64,000 nt of DNA from Gallaecimonas mangrovi (GTDB taxonomy: Bacteria; Pseudomonadota; Gammaproteobacteria; Enterobacterales; Gallaecimonadaceae): NCBI RefSeq assembly GCF_003367375.1, contig NZ_CP031416.1, forward strand, positions 1,929,501 through 1,993,500, read 5' to 3'. A model generated the notes under the pieces. That model saw only the letters and a list, made by a program, of their open reading frames with translations, was not told the DNA's origin and made no database searches. Shown in pieces: positions 52,911 to 61,455 of the stretch. Every line of letters starts with the position of its first letter. Position 1 is the stretch's first letter. Both the position numbers and the translations under genes were made by a program.

Positions 52911-54083
52911 ATGTTCAAGCCACAGCTTAAGATCCCGGCTACTTATATGCGCGGCGGCACCTCTAAAGGGGTATTTTTTCGGTTGGAAGATTTACCCCTG
53001 GCCGCCCAAAAACCGGGGCCAGCACGCGATGCGCTGCTACTAAGAGTGCTAGGCAGCCCCGACCCTTACGGTAAGCAAATTGATGGTATGGGGAATGCCA
53101 GTTCCAGCACGTCAAAGGCGGTTATTGTCAGTAAAAGCCACCGCCCAGGCCACCAGTTAGATTACCTTTTTGGCCAAGTCAGCATTGATAAGCCCTTTGT
53201 TGATTGGAGCGGTAACTGCGGTAATTTATCGGCAGCGGTGGGCGCTTTTGGCATTCATGCCGGGCTTATCGCCCCCCAACTATTGCCGCAAAATGGCCAC
53301 GTCGATATTCATATCTGGCAGCAAAACATTGAAAAAACACTGATAAACCGCGTTGCCATTAGCCAGGGCGCGGTGCAGGAAACCGGCGACTTTGAACTTG
53401 ACGGTGTGACCTTTGCCGCCGCAGAAGTGCCGGTAACCTTTGTTGAACCGGCGGCAGATGGCGACTTGTTTCCTACCGGCAATGTCATTGACCGGCTTGA
53501 GGTGCCCGGTGAAGGGCACTTTGCTGCCACCTTAATTAACGCCGGCATTCCCACCGTTTTTCTGCGTGCGGGCGACCTTGGCTACCAGGGAACCGAGCTG
53601 CAAGAGGCGATTAACGGCGATGAACAGGCGCTGGCGCGTTTCGAGCGTATTCGCGCTTATGCGGCGCTGAAAATGGGCCTTATTGATAGCCTTGACCAAG
53701 CCGCGTTACGCCAGCACACCCCTAAAATTGCCTATGTGGCGCCGCCGCAAGACTACCGGTCGGCCGCTGGAAAAACCATTTTGGCGGCCGACACCGATCT
53801 GCTGGTGCGAGCCCTTTCCATGGGGAAATTGCACCACGCCATGATGGGCACCGCCGCTGTTGCTATTGCTACGGCGGCGGCCATTCCTGGCACTTTGGTC
53901 AGCGAAGCGGCTGGCAAGGCCACACCGTTGGTACGTTTTGGTCACCCCTCAGGCACCTTGCAAGTCGGTGCAACGGCGCAGCAAGGCCCAGACGGGCAAT
54001 GGCAAGTGATGGCTGTTCGTATGAGCCGTAGCGCCCGCATTTTAATGGAAGGCTGGGTGCGGGTGCCGGAAGATTGTTTCTAG
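52911..54083 (+). CDS. prpF: 2-methylaconitate cis-trans isomerase
   Basis: PrpF converts the AcnD product (the trans form) into the cis-2-methylaconitate that the aconitase step uses. The 390-residue protein of the diaminopimelate epimerase-like fold shows YMRGGTSKGVFF, the typical start with the catalytic Cys site replaced by Ser/Thr. It also has DWSGNCGNLSAAVG, with the second cysteine region, and GHPSGTLQVG. Start: ATG 52911 with TGGAGTG about seven bases before; GTG 52908 is adjacent and less likely. It ends the prp cluster. Confidence 0.94.
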   Translation: MFKPQLKIPATYMRGGTSKGVFFRLEDLPLAAQKPGPARDALLLRVLGSPDPYGKQIDGMGNASSSTSKAVIVSKSHRPGHQLDYLFGQVSIDKPFVDWSGNCGNLSAAVGAFGIHAGLIAPQLLPQNGHVDIHIWQQNIEKTLINRVAISQGAVQETGDFELDGVTFAAAEVPVTFVEPAADGDLFPTGNVIDRLEVPGEGHFAATLINAGIPTVFLRAGDLGYQGTELQEAINGDEQALARFERIRAYAALKMGLIDSLDQAALRQHTPKIAYVAPPQDYRSAAGKTILAADTDLLVRALSMGKLHHAMMGTAAVAIATAAAIPGTLVSEAAGKATPLVRFGHPSGTLQVGATAQQGPDGQWQVMAVRMSRSARILMEGWVRVPEDCF

Positions 54084-54171
54084 GCCCCCTTTAGTCACAG
54101 AACATTCAGAAAGCTCTGTAATACTGACTTTTCCATCTCCTTGACGTGATGACGTCAGCCTTCTTATGCGC

Positions 54172-54191
54172 TACTGTATGCGCGTACAGTA
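54172..54191. promoter_or_regulatory. LexA operator (SOS box) before yebG
   Basis: TACTGT-ATGCGCGT-ACAGTA is a perfect match to CTGT-N8-ACAG with symmetrical flanks, 17 bases before the yebG start. E. coli yebG is also a LexA target. Confidence 0.9.
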
Positions 54192-54208
54192 AAATCAGGA
54201 GTCGCTAA

Positions 54209-54457
54209 ATGGCTGTCGTTATTCAATACGTTGTTGTCCGCAAGGGGATAGAGAAAATGACCTTCACCAGTAAGCAGGAAGCCGATGCCTACGACAAATT
54301 GCTCGATAGCGCCGACTTGCTTGCCGATTTACTGGAACAAGGGCCTGTTACGCTTAACGAGGAAGACCGGGAACAACTGGGTTTGTACCTGGCGACCCAC
54401 AAAGACGACGTGCTGGCAGCCATGAAAGGGAAAACGATGGCTGCCAAGAAAAAATAG
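54209..54457 (+). CDS. yebG: SOS-induced protein YebG
   Basis: This 82-residue protein matches E. coli YebG (96) in VIQYVVVRKGIEKMTFTSKQEADAYDKLLDSADLL; it is a small DNA-damage-induced protein of unresolved biochemical role. It has a short basic tail (AAKKK) in place of E. coli's longer acidic one. A perfect LexA box lies just upstream. The SIMPL-family gene follows after eight bases and is likely to share SOS control. Confidence 0.92.
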   Translation: MAVVIQYVVVRKGIEKMTFTSKQEADAYDKLLDSADLLADLLEQGPVTLNEEDREQLGLYLATHKDDVLAAMKGKTMAAKKK

Positions 54458-54465
54458 GAGCAGCG

Positions 54466-55128
54466 ATGAAAAAGGCAACGTTGATGGCGCTGGGTGCCAT
54501 GTTACTGGCAAGCCCTGCAGTCTTTGCCGCCGAACGGTATATCGCCGTTAATGGGCAGGCCTCAGCGGCAGTGACACCGGATGAAGTGGTGTTAACGGTG
54601 GCTTTTAGTGATAACGGCCAAGAGGCCGACCAGCTGCTGGCCAATATTCGCCAGCAGGCACTGCCTTTTCTCGATGCCATCCAAAAACTGGGTATAGCCA
54701 AAGCCGATATCCAAGGTAGCCGCTTTGAGGTTTATCCCCGCTATGAAGACAGCAAGAACGTTGGCCTGACGGCGAAGCAGAGTTACCGCATAACGATGCA
54801 TGAGTTTGCCCTTTACCCGAAAGTGTTAACTGCCGCCGTTACGGCCAAAGCCGACAACATTGGCCAGGCGCAATTGGCATACTCAAAACAACCGGAACTT
54901 TATAAAAAGCTGCTGGCCAAAGCGGTGAAGGATGCCAAAGAAAAGGCCACCATTTTGGCGCACGCTGGCGGTAGCCAACTTGGAAAAGTGATTAATATTG
55001 AAGAGCAGGGCAGCAACCGGTCGCCTGTTATTGCCATGAAGGTCATGGCTGCCAGAGCGCCAATACAAACACCGGGGCAAATAGAAGTGGATGCAGCGGT
55101 ACAGGCCCGTTTTTCCATCAAGGATTAG
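54466..55128 (+). CDS. Secreted SIMPL-domain (DUF541) protein, YggE-like
   Basis: This 220-residue protein has a cleavable signal peptide (about 1-21, MKKATLMALG to ASPAVFA, then AERY), so it should act in the periplasm. The rest is a SIMPL/DUF541 domain: an initial RYIAVNGQASAAVTPDEVVLTVAFS strand, KLGIAKADIQGSRFEVYPRYED, and a second half with KDAKEKATILAHAGGSQLGKVINI. Members such as YggE have been tied to oxidative stress and oligomeric lumen structures, but the function is not settled. It is eight bases after yebG, probably one transcript under LexA. Confidence 0.85.
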   Translation: MKKATLMALGAMLLASPAVFAAERYIAVNGQASAAVTPDEVVLTVAFSDNGQEADQLLANIRQQALPFLDAIQKLGIAKADIQGSRFEVYPRYEDSKNVGLTAKQSYRITMHEFALYPKVLTAAVTAKADNIGQAQLAYSKQPELYKKLLAKAVKDAKEKATILAHAGGSQLGKVINIEEQGSNRSPVIAMKVMAARAPIQTPGQIEVDAAVQARFSIKD

Positions 55129-55249
55129 CGCTTTGTGCCGCAAAATGCAGCTTTAAGCCTTTTACAGCGTAACGAAGCTGGACAGGGCACTGCCGACTAC
55201 GTTATACCGACAGTTTAAATTCAAGGCCTTTGGGCGAAATCTGAAATTT

Positions 55250-55723
55250 ATGAGTGACAAAGCCGCCTTTTATACCGATTTGACCCAGATGGCTATGGGG
55301 CTTATCGACGGCGAACCCGACCTAATTGCCAACCTGGCCAATATCAGTGCCGTATTAAACGACAATCTTGCTGATCTTAACTGGGTTGGTTTCTATCTTC
55401 TCCAAGGTGACACATTGGTGCTGGGGCCCTTTCAGGGCAAAGCGGCCTGTGTGCGCATCGAAGTAGGCAAGGGCGTTTGTGGCACCGCGGTTGCAGAAAA
55501 AGCCACCCAACGTGTTGCAGACGTACATGCTTTCCCTGGTCATATCGCCTGTGACGGCGCCTCCAATTCTGAGATAGTGGTGCCGTTAGTTGTTAATGGC
55601 AGCATTATTGGGGTGTTGGACGTCGATTCTCCTTCATTAAATCGTTTTGATGCCGAAGACGAGGCGGGCTTGAACGCGTTTGTTGACGCTTTAGGCAATG
55701 CCCTTGGCAAGACTGGTAAATAA
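55250..55723 (+). CDS. msrC: Free methionine-(R)-sulfoxide reductase
   Basis: MsrC (fRMsr) reduces free L-methionine-(R)-sulfoxide. The 157-residue GAF-domain protein has the three cysteines in fixed places: C67 (KAACVRI), C77 (KGVCGTA) and C101 (HIACDGAS), equal to E. coli C84, C94 and C118 with a constant offset of 17. The acidic substrate residues are in VLDVDSPS. It lies before proQ, as yebR does in E. coli. The ribosome site is weak. A TACGCCAG/CTGGCGTA hairpin (55751-55774) lies between it and proQ. Confidence 0.94.
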   Translation: MSDKAAFYTDLTQMAMGLIDGEPDLIANLANISAVLNDNLADLNWVGFYLLQGDTLVLGPFQGKAACVRIEVGKGVCGTAVAEKATQRVADVHAFPGHIACDGASNSEIVVPLVVNGSIIGVLDVDSPSLNRFDAEDEAGLNAFVDALGNALGKTGK

Positions 55724-55792
55724 GTCGTCGGTAAATTTAGAATAAGCCGCTACGCCAGTGACAAGGCTGGCGTATCAGGCAAAGGAATATTC

Positions 55793-56407
55793 ATGGAACA
55801 AACTGAAAGCTCACCGAAACTCCCCGATACCAAGGCTGTGATCGCCTTTTTAGTCGAGAGTTTCCCTAATTGCTTTTCCATAAAAGGCGAAGCCAAACCG
55901 CTGAAAATTGGTGTTTTTCAGGACTTGGCTGAGCGTCTCGAAGGCGATGAGCGTGTATCAAAAACGCAATTGCGTGTGGCGCTTCGCCATTACACCAATG
56001 CTTGGCGCTACCTGCGTGGCGTTAAAGCGGGTGTGGCTCGTGTTGACTTGGACGGTAATGCCACAGATGCGGTTACCGACAGTGAAGCCGAGCACGCATT
56101 AACCAACCTGCATGAGTCCATGCGCAAGGCAGGTGTCGATCCGGATAAAAAGCCGCAACGTAAACCGGCTGAGTCCAAAGGACCGCGCGCCAACCCGAAA
56201 GCGAGCAAGCCCAAGCCGAAAGGTAAGGCGCCGCGCCTGGATATCAACAAACTCAGCATCGGCGACGAAGTCCGCGTGGTGGGTGGCCAGCGGCCACTGC
56301 CGGGTACCGTTGTTGCCGTCGACAAAGATTCAGTGCAGGTACAATTGGTGACCGGCATGGTCATGCATGTCAAAGGCGAGCATCTGATCGCCGCGAAGGG
56401 AGAGTAA
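55793..56407 (+). CDS. proQ: RNA chaperone ProQ
   Basis: ProQ binds structured small RNAs and mRNA 3' ends. The 204-residue protein has an N-terminal FinO-like domain (about 8-120, with VESFPNCFSIKGEAKPLKIGVFQDLAERL and LRVALRHYTNAWRYLRGV). A basic Lys/Pro/Ala linker (about 120-150) follows, then a small Tudor-like C-terminal domain (155-204, IGDEVRVVGGQRPLPGTVVAVDKDSVQVQL). It has ATG 55793 after AAAGGAAT. prc begins three bases after its stop, the E. coli order proQ-prc. Confidence 0.95.
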   Translation: MEQTESSPKLPDTKAVIAFLVESFPNCFSIKGEAKPLKIGVFQDLAERLEGDERVSKTQLRVALRHYTNAWRYLRGVKAGVARVDLDGNATDAVTDSEAEHALTNLHESMRKAGVDPDKKPQRKPAESKGPRANPKASKPKPKGKAPRLDINKLSIGDEVRVVGGQRPLPGTVVAVDKDSVQVQLVTGMVMHVKGEHLIAAKGE

Positions 56408-56409
56408 GG

Positions 56410-58440
56410 ATGGTAAAGGTGATTCGACTGGCCGCTCTGGCTGCGGCCATGGTTTCGACGTTCAGTTACGCGGTGCAACCGACGATAGCTGAATCGGCGT
56501 TACCCAAACTGGCACCTGAAGCTCAGCATACGACCGAGACCAAGCGGATCACCACCATGCTGCGCCGCTCCCACTACAAGCATTTCAACCTCGACAATAA
56601 ATTGTCGGGCGAAATTCTTGACCGTTACCTTAAAAACCTCGATTACAACCGCAGCATCTTCCTGCAAAGCGACATCGATAGCTTTAACAAAGCCTACCGC
56701 GACCAGGTTGATGACGATTTAATTGAAGGTAACAACCAATGGGCTTATGCCATTTACGATTTGGCCATGAAGCGCCGCTACGAGCGTTTAGCTTATGCCT
56801 TGTCGCTGCTGGACAAGCCCATGGATTTCACCAAGCCAGACAAATATGCCTACGACCGCACCAAGGCGCCATGGGCGAAAAACGAAGCTGAGCTGAATGA
56901 AATTTGGCGGGAGCGGGTTAAATACGACGCCCTGAACTTAGACATGACGGGCAAAAAATGGCCCGATATCAAGAAAACCCTGACCAAGCGTTATAACAAC
57001 GCCATCAAGCGGTTAACCCAGTCGCAAAGCGAAGATGTCTACGAGCTGGCAATGAACGCGTTCTGTGGTCAGCTCGACCCGCATACTAGCTATATGTCTC
57101 CCCGCAGTGCCGAGCGTTTCGATGTTGAAATGAATCTGCAACTGGAAGGCATTGGCGCGGTACTACAGTCGATTGACGACTACACCGTTATTGCCTCTTT
57201 GGTGAAAGGCGGCCCGGCCGACAAGTCTGGCGAGCTCAAGCCAGAAGATAAAATCATCGGCGTTGCCCAAGGTAAAAAGGGCGAGTTTGTTGACGTTGTT
57301 GGCATGCGCCTAGACGACGTTGTGGAACTGATTAAAGGTAAAAAAGGCACCGAAGTACGGCTGCAAATTCTGCCGGGCGGTTCGGTGTCGGCTAAGCCGA
57401 AAGTCATTACCTTGACCCGTGCCAAGGTGCGCTTGGAGGACCGCGCCGCCAAGGGCGAGGTCTACACCATTCCTTATGGCGAGTACAAAGGGCAGAAAGT
57501 AGGCGTGATTAACGTGCCTAGCTTCTACGTTGGCTTGTCTAAAGACGTGAAAAAAGAGCTGAAAAAGCTTGAGAAAGAGAAGGTCACATCGGTTGTTATG
57601 GATCTGCGCGGCAACGGTGGCGGCGCCTTAACCGAAGCCTCTGAGCTGACCGGTCTCTTTATTGACCAAGGCCCGGTAGTACAAGTACGCACCGGCGACG
57701 GCCGCGTTGATGTGGAAGGCGATAGCGACGGTGAAGTTACCTACAGCGGCCCGCTGACAGTATTGATTGACCGTTACAGTGCCTCGGCGTCCGAGATCTT
57801 CTCCGCTGCCCTGCAAGACTATGGCCGGGCGCTCATAATCGGTCAAAACTCTTACGGCAAAGGCACTGTGCAGCAGCACCGTGGCGTCGGTCGTTTGTAC
57901 GATATGTTCGACCACAAAATGGGCTTTGTGCAGTTCACCATTGCCAAGTTCTACCGCATCAATGGCGGCAGCACGCAGCATAAAGGGGTGAAACCAGATG
58001 TCACCTTGCCGCCGGAAATCGACCCTGAAAAAGTCGGTGAAAGCACCAACGACAACGCGCTGCCGTGGGACCAAATTCCACCGGCCCAGTACCAGCCCTA
58101 CAATATGGTTAGCCATGTTGCTGAGCTGCAAAAGCTGGACGATGCCCGTTTGGCCAAGGACCCTCGTTATGCTTACGTACTGGCTGAAATCAAAAAGTAC
58201 AACGAGCATAAAGACGACAAAACCGTGTCCTTGAACAAGGCGGACCGCGAGAAAGAGCGCAAAGAGGATGAGGCGACACGTCTTAAGCGCATTAACACCT
58301 GGGCCGAGTATGAAGGCAAGAAACCCTTCAAGACCCTGGATGATGTGCCAAAAGACTTCAAACTCCCCGATGTGGAGCTGGCGGAAGCCGCCCGTATCAC
58401 CATCGATTATGAAAAAATCGACCACTTGAATAAAAAATGA
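56410..58440 (+). CDS. prc: Carboxy-terminal (tail-specific) protease
   Basis: Prc is a periplasmic serine protease that degrades or trims proteins with nonpolar C termini, including MepS and PBP3 in E. coli. The 676-residue protein has a signal peptide (about 1-22, ending SYAVQ) and an N-terminal helical region. A PDZ domain follows (about 240-330, IGAVLQSIDDYTVIASLVKGGPADKSGEL), then the catalytic domain with S459 in YSASASEIF and K484 in NSYGKGT. It starts three bases after proQ and ends at a good terminator. Confidence 0.95.
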   Translation: MVKVIRLAALAAAMVSTFSYAVQPTIAESALPKLAPEAQHTTETKRITTMLRRSHYKHFNLDNKLSGEILDRYLKNLDYNRSIFLQSDIDSFNKAYRDQVDDDLIEGNNQWAYAIYDLAMKRRYERLAYALSLLDKPMDFTKPDKYAYDRTKAPWAKNEAELNEIWRERVKYDALNLDMTGKKWPDIKKTLTKRYNNAIKRLTQSQSEDVYELAMNAFCGQLDPHTSYMSPRSAERFDVEMNLQLEGIGAVLQSIDDYTVIASLVKGGPADKSGELKPEDKIIGVAQGKKGEFVDVVGMRLDDVVELIKGKKGTEVRLQILPGGSVSAKPKVITLTRAKVRLEDRAAKGEVYTIPYGEYKGQKVGVINVPSFYVGLSKDVKKELKKLEKEKVTSVVMDLRGNGGGALTEASELTGLFIDQGPVVQVRTGDGRVDVEGDSDGEVTYSGPLTVLIDRYSASASEIFSAALQDYGRALIIGQNSYGKGTVQQHRGVGRLYDMFDHKMGFVQFTIAKFYRINGGSTQHKGVKPDVTLPPEIDPEKVGESTNDNALPWDQIPPAQYQPYNMVSHVAELQKLDDARLAKDPRYAYVLAEIKKYNEHKDDKTVSLNKADREKERKEDEATRLKRINTWAEYEGKKPFKTLDDVPKDFKLPDVELAEAARITIDYEKIDHLNKK

Positions 58441-58469
58441 GATAAGGCCCCGATTTCGGGGCCTTTTTT
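58441..58469 (+). terminator. Rho-independent terminator of prc
   Basis: AAGGCCCCGA-TT-TCGGGGCCTT followed by TTTT, starting five bases after the prc stop. Confidence 0.9.
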
Positions 58470-58522
58470 CATTTGGCCCCCTCTGCTAGGGTTTTAACAC
58501 CTCATAACAAGAAGGAAGGGTC

Positions 58523-59899
58523 ATGCAGCAGGGTAGTGCTTCAAAAGACTCAACACGTTGGTCAAGTCGTTTTGCCTACATTCTTGCCGCCACTGGTGCC
58601 GCGGTGGGCCTTGGCAATATCTGGAAATTTCCTTACATCACTGGTGAAAACGGCGGCGGTGCTTTCGTACTGGTGTATCTGGTCTGTATCCTCTTTATTG
58701 GCATTCCGGTGATGATGGCCGAAGTCTCTATCGGTAAGTTTGGGCGCCATACGCCGGGAAAATCCACAGTCGAGGTCGCCAAAGCTTCCGGTAAACCGGC
58801 CTTTTGGGGCTTTATTGGCTGGATGGGCGTGCTGTCTGGCTACCTTATTTTGTCGTTTTATGTGGTGATCACCGGCTGGGGGCTTGCTTATATCTTTAAA
58901 GCCGCTGACGGGGCCTTCGGTAATGGTACACCGGCGCACATCCAAACCCTTTTCGCCGATTTAACCGCTAATGGTTGGGCCCTGGTGGGCTGGACCAGCC
59001 TGGTGGTGCTGGGCACGGTGCTGGTGGTAGGGAAGGGCGTTAAAGCCGGGCTTGAGCGGGCCGTTTCTGCCTTGATGCCGATTTTATTTTTACTGCTCAT
59101 TATCCTGGCGGTCTATGCAGCCATTGAAGGGGATTTTTGGGCAGCGCTGCACTTTATGTTTGACCCGGACTTTTCCAAGCTCACCATCAACGGAGTGGTG
59201 GTGGCTCTTGGCCATTCGTTTTTCACCCTGAGCTTGGCGTCGGGGATCATGATCATGTACGGCGCTTACCTGCCGGAAGGCGTTTCCATTGCCAAAAGCT
59301 CGTTATGGATAGCCTTCTTTGACACCCTGGTGGCACTGATTGCCGGTATGGCTATCTATCCGATAGTTTTTGAACACCACTTGGCACCGGGCTCAGGCCC
59401 GGGGCTCATTTTCCAAACCCTGCCGATTGCCTTTGGGCAAATGCCGGGTGGTCAATTGGTAGGCACCTTGTTTTTCATCATGCTGGTGTTCGCCGCCTTT
59501 ACCTCGGCGCTGGCGCTGATTGAATCTTCGGTGGCCTGGCTGGTGGAAAAGCGCGGTTTTAGTCGCTGGGCGGCCGCTTTTACCGCCGGTTTTGGCATTT
59601 GGCTGCTGTCCCTTGGTACCATTGCTGCCACCTGTGGGCTACCGATCGCCATCTTCAACACCCCCTGGGGCCAAACCAACTTTTTTGACGCCCTTGATTA
59701 TCTAACCGCCAATATTCTGCTGCCCATCGGCGGATTATTGCTGGCCGTCTTTACTGGCTGGATCGCTAACAAAAAATTGATTGCCGATATGATAGATTCG
59801 CCAGCGGTATTTCGGTTATGGCAACCGATCATCAAATTTTTGGCACCTATCGCCATTTTGCTTGTCTTCTTGCAGTTGGTGGGCATTATTCACCTTTAA
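58523..59899 (+). CDS. Sodium-dependent neurotransmitter-symporter (NSS) family transporter
   Basis: This 458-residue inner-membrane protein has about 12 transmembrane segments of the LeuT fold. The N-terminal helix 1 carries the hallmark FAYILAATGAAVGLGNIWKFPYITGENGGGAFVLVY, which holds sodium and substrate contacts, and SFFTLSLASGIMIMYGAYLP is helix 6. Bacterial members take up amino acids such as Trp, Tyr or Leu with sodium; the substrate here is not evident. It begins with AAGGAAGGG before ATG 58523. A sodium/proton antiporter gene follows on the same strand after 40 bases. Confidence 0.9.
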   Translation: MQQGSASKDSTRWSSRFAYILAATGAAVGLGNIWKFPYITGENGGGAFVLVYLVCILFIGIPVMMAEVSIGKFGRHTPGKSTVEVAKASGKPAFWGFIGWMGVLSGYLILSFYVVITGWGLAYIFKAADGAFGNGTPAHIQTLFADLTANGWALVGWTSLVVLGTVLVVGKGVKAGLERAVSALMPILFLLLIILAVYAAIEGDFWAALHFMFDPDFSKLTINGVVVALGHSFFTLSLASGIMIMYGAYLPEGVSIAKSSLWIAFFDTLVALIAGMAIYPIVFEHHLAPGSGPGLIFQTLPIAFGQMPGGQLVGTLFFIMLVFAAFTSALALIESSVAWLVEKRGFSRWAAAFTAGFGIWLLSLGTIAATCGLPIAIFNTPWGQTNFFDALDYLTANILLPIGGLLLAVFTGWIANKKLIADMIDSPAVFRLWQPIIKFLAPIAILLVFLQLVGIIHL

Positions 59900-59939
59900 A
59901 ACAACAGAAGGGCACTGACAGGCCCCATAAGAGAACCAG

Positions 59940-61403
59940 ATGAAAGAACAGACCAAAGCCCCATCCTTTTGGGATGCATTGATACCTGTGGTTGTTTTGA
60001 TCGCCTTATTAGCCGCCTCGGTGGCGCTATTTCATGACGATTCATCCTACGGGCCAAACCAAATAGCCCTGCTGCTGGCGACCATGGTGGCCACCATCAT
60101 TGCCATGAAAAATGGCCATAAATGGCTGGAAATTGAAAAGGGCATTATTAAAGGCATCAGTATTTCCCTTGGGGCAGTACTGATTTTGCTGGCTGTGGGC
60201 GCCTTAATTGGTACCTGGCTGCTGGCTGGCACCGTGCCCAGCCTGATTTACTTCGGCCTGAAGTTGCTCAGCCCCAGTATTTTCTTTGCTGCCTCCTGCG
60301 TGATTTGCGCGGTGGTGTCATTGTCGATTGGCTCTAGCTGGACCACCGCTGCCACCATCGGTGTGGCGTTGATGGGTGTTGCCAGTGGTTTGGGCTTGTC
60401 ACAAGTTATCACCGCTGGTGCTGTGGTCTCTGGCGCTTATTTTGGCGATAAACTATCGCCACTGTCTGACACTACCAACCTGGCGCCAGCCGTTGCCGGC
60501 TCTGATTTGTTCTCGCATATTCGCCATATGATGTGGACCACAGTGCCGTCGTTTGTACTGGCTCTTATCATTTTCTTGGCGCTGGGCTTTGGTGCCAGTG
60601 GCCACGCGTCCTCAGCACGGATTGACAGTATCTTAAGCGGGCTGGAAGGCACCTTTAGTATCTCTATTTGGCACTTGGTGCCGTTAGTGGTGCTGCTAGT
60701 ATTGGCAGTGCGTAAAATGCCGGCATTTCCTGCCGTTTTTATTGGCGCTTTGCTGGGGGCGGTGTGGGCGTTGTTGTTTCAGCATCCGTTGGTGGAAAAG
60801 CTGGCCGGTCATACCGATTTGGTGAGTTCGTTAAAGCTGGTTTGGTCAACGCTTTTTAACGGCGTTACCATCGAAACCGGTAACAGTACCTTGGATAAAC
60901 TGCTCTCTGGTGGCGGCATGAGTTCGATGCTAAACACCGTATGGCTCATTATGTGCGCCATGGCCTTTGGCGCGGTAATGGAACGCACCGGGCTGCTGCG
61001 CCGCTTGATCCAAGGGTTGCTGGGGGCTGCTAAAAGCACCGGCAGCTTGGTGGCTGCCACAATAGGCACCTGTATCAGCACCAATATTCTGACCGCTGAT
61101 CAGTACATGTCTATCGTGATCCCGGGGCGAATGTACAAGGAAGAATTTGAACGTCGCGGCTTGGCACCTGTCAATTTGTCGCGTTCCTTGGAAGATGGCG
61201 GTACCATTACCTCCGCTTTGGTGCCGTGGAACACCTGTGGTGCGTACATGCATTCGGTGCTGCATGTTTCCCCGGCCGACTATATTTTTTATGCTTTCTT
61301 TAATCTCATAAACCCAGTGCTGGCGATTATCTACGCTTATCTGGGAATTAAGATCCTCAAGCTGCAGCCGCCTCATGTGCATTCATCAACGGCGCAGCAG
61401 TAA
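59940..61403 (+). CDS. nhaC: Na+/H+ antiporter, NhaC family
   Basis: This 487-residue inner-membrane protein has about 11-12 hydrophobic segments and the NhaC pattern ISISLGAVLILLAVGALIGTWLLAGTVPSLIYFG. SLSIGSSWTTAATIGVALMGV, GAYFGDKLSPLSDTTNLAP and the C-terminal NTCGAYMHSVLHV also fit. It would expel sodium in exchange for protons or carry a sodium/lactate-malate-like exchange, as in related members. It follows the NSS gene directly, so the two may balance sodium used for uptake. A hairpin after it may stop transcription. Confidence 0.88.
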   Translation: MKEQTKAPSFWDALIPVVVLIALLAASVALFHDDSSYGPNQIALLLATMVATIIAMKNGHKWLEIEKGIIKGISISLGAVLILLAVGALIGTWLLAGTVPSLIYFGLKLLSPSIFFAASCVICAVVSLSIGSSWTTAATIGVALMGVASGLGLSQVITAGAVVSGAYFGDKLSPLSDTTNLAPAVAGSDLFSHIRHMMWTTVPSFVLALIIFLALGFGASGHASSARIDSILSGLEGTFSISIWHLVPLVVLLVLAVRKMPAFPAVFIGALLGAVWALLFQHPLVEKLAGHTDLVSSLKLVWSTLFNGVTIETGNSTLDKLLSGGGMSSMLNTVWLIMCAMAFGAVMERTGLLRRLIQGLLGAAKSTGSLVAATIGTCISTNILTADQYMSIVIPGRMYKEEFERRGLAPVNLSRSLEDGGTITSALVPWNTCGAYMHSVLHVSPADYIFYAFFNLINPVLAIIYAYLGIKILKLQPPHVHSSTAQQ

Positions 61404-61412
61404 AATTTGATT

Positions 61413-61438
61413 AAAAAGCCCGGCGTTGCCGGGCTTTG
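61413..61438 (+). terminator. Terminator-like hairpin after nhaC-type gene
   Basis: AAAGCCCGGC-GTT-GCCGGGCTTT. The stem is strong but only three T end it, about 10-35 bases after the stop. Confidence 0.6.
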
Positions 61439-61455
61439 ACCATCAAGGAGATGAC

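Noticed and set aside
57628-58425. 265-residue minus-strand frame inside prc
   Set aside because: It overlaps the Prc catalytic Ser and Lys region completely and shows no family similarity.
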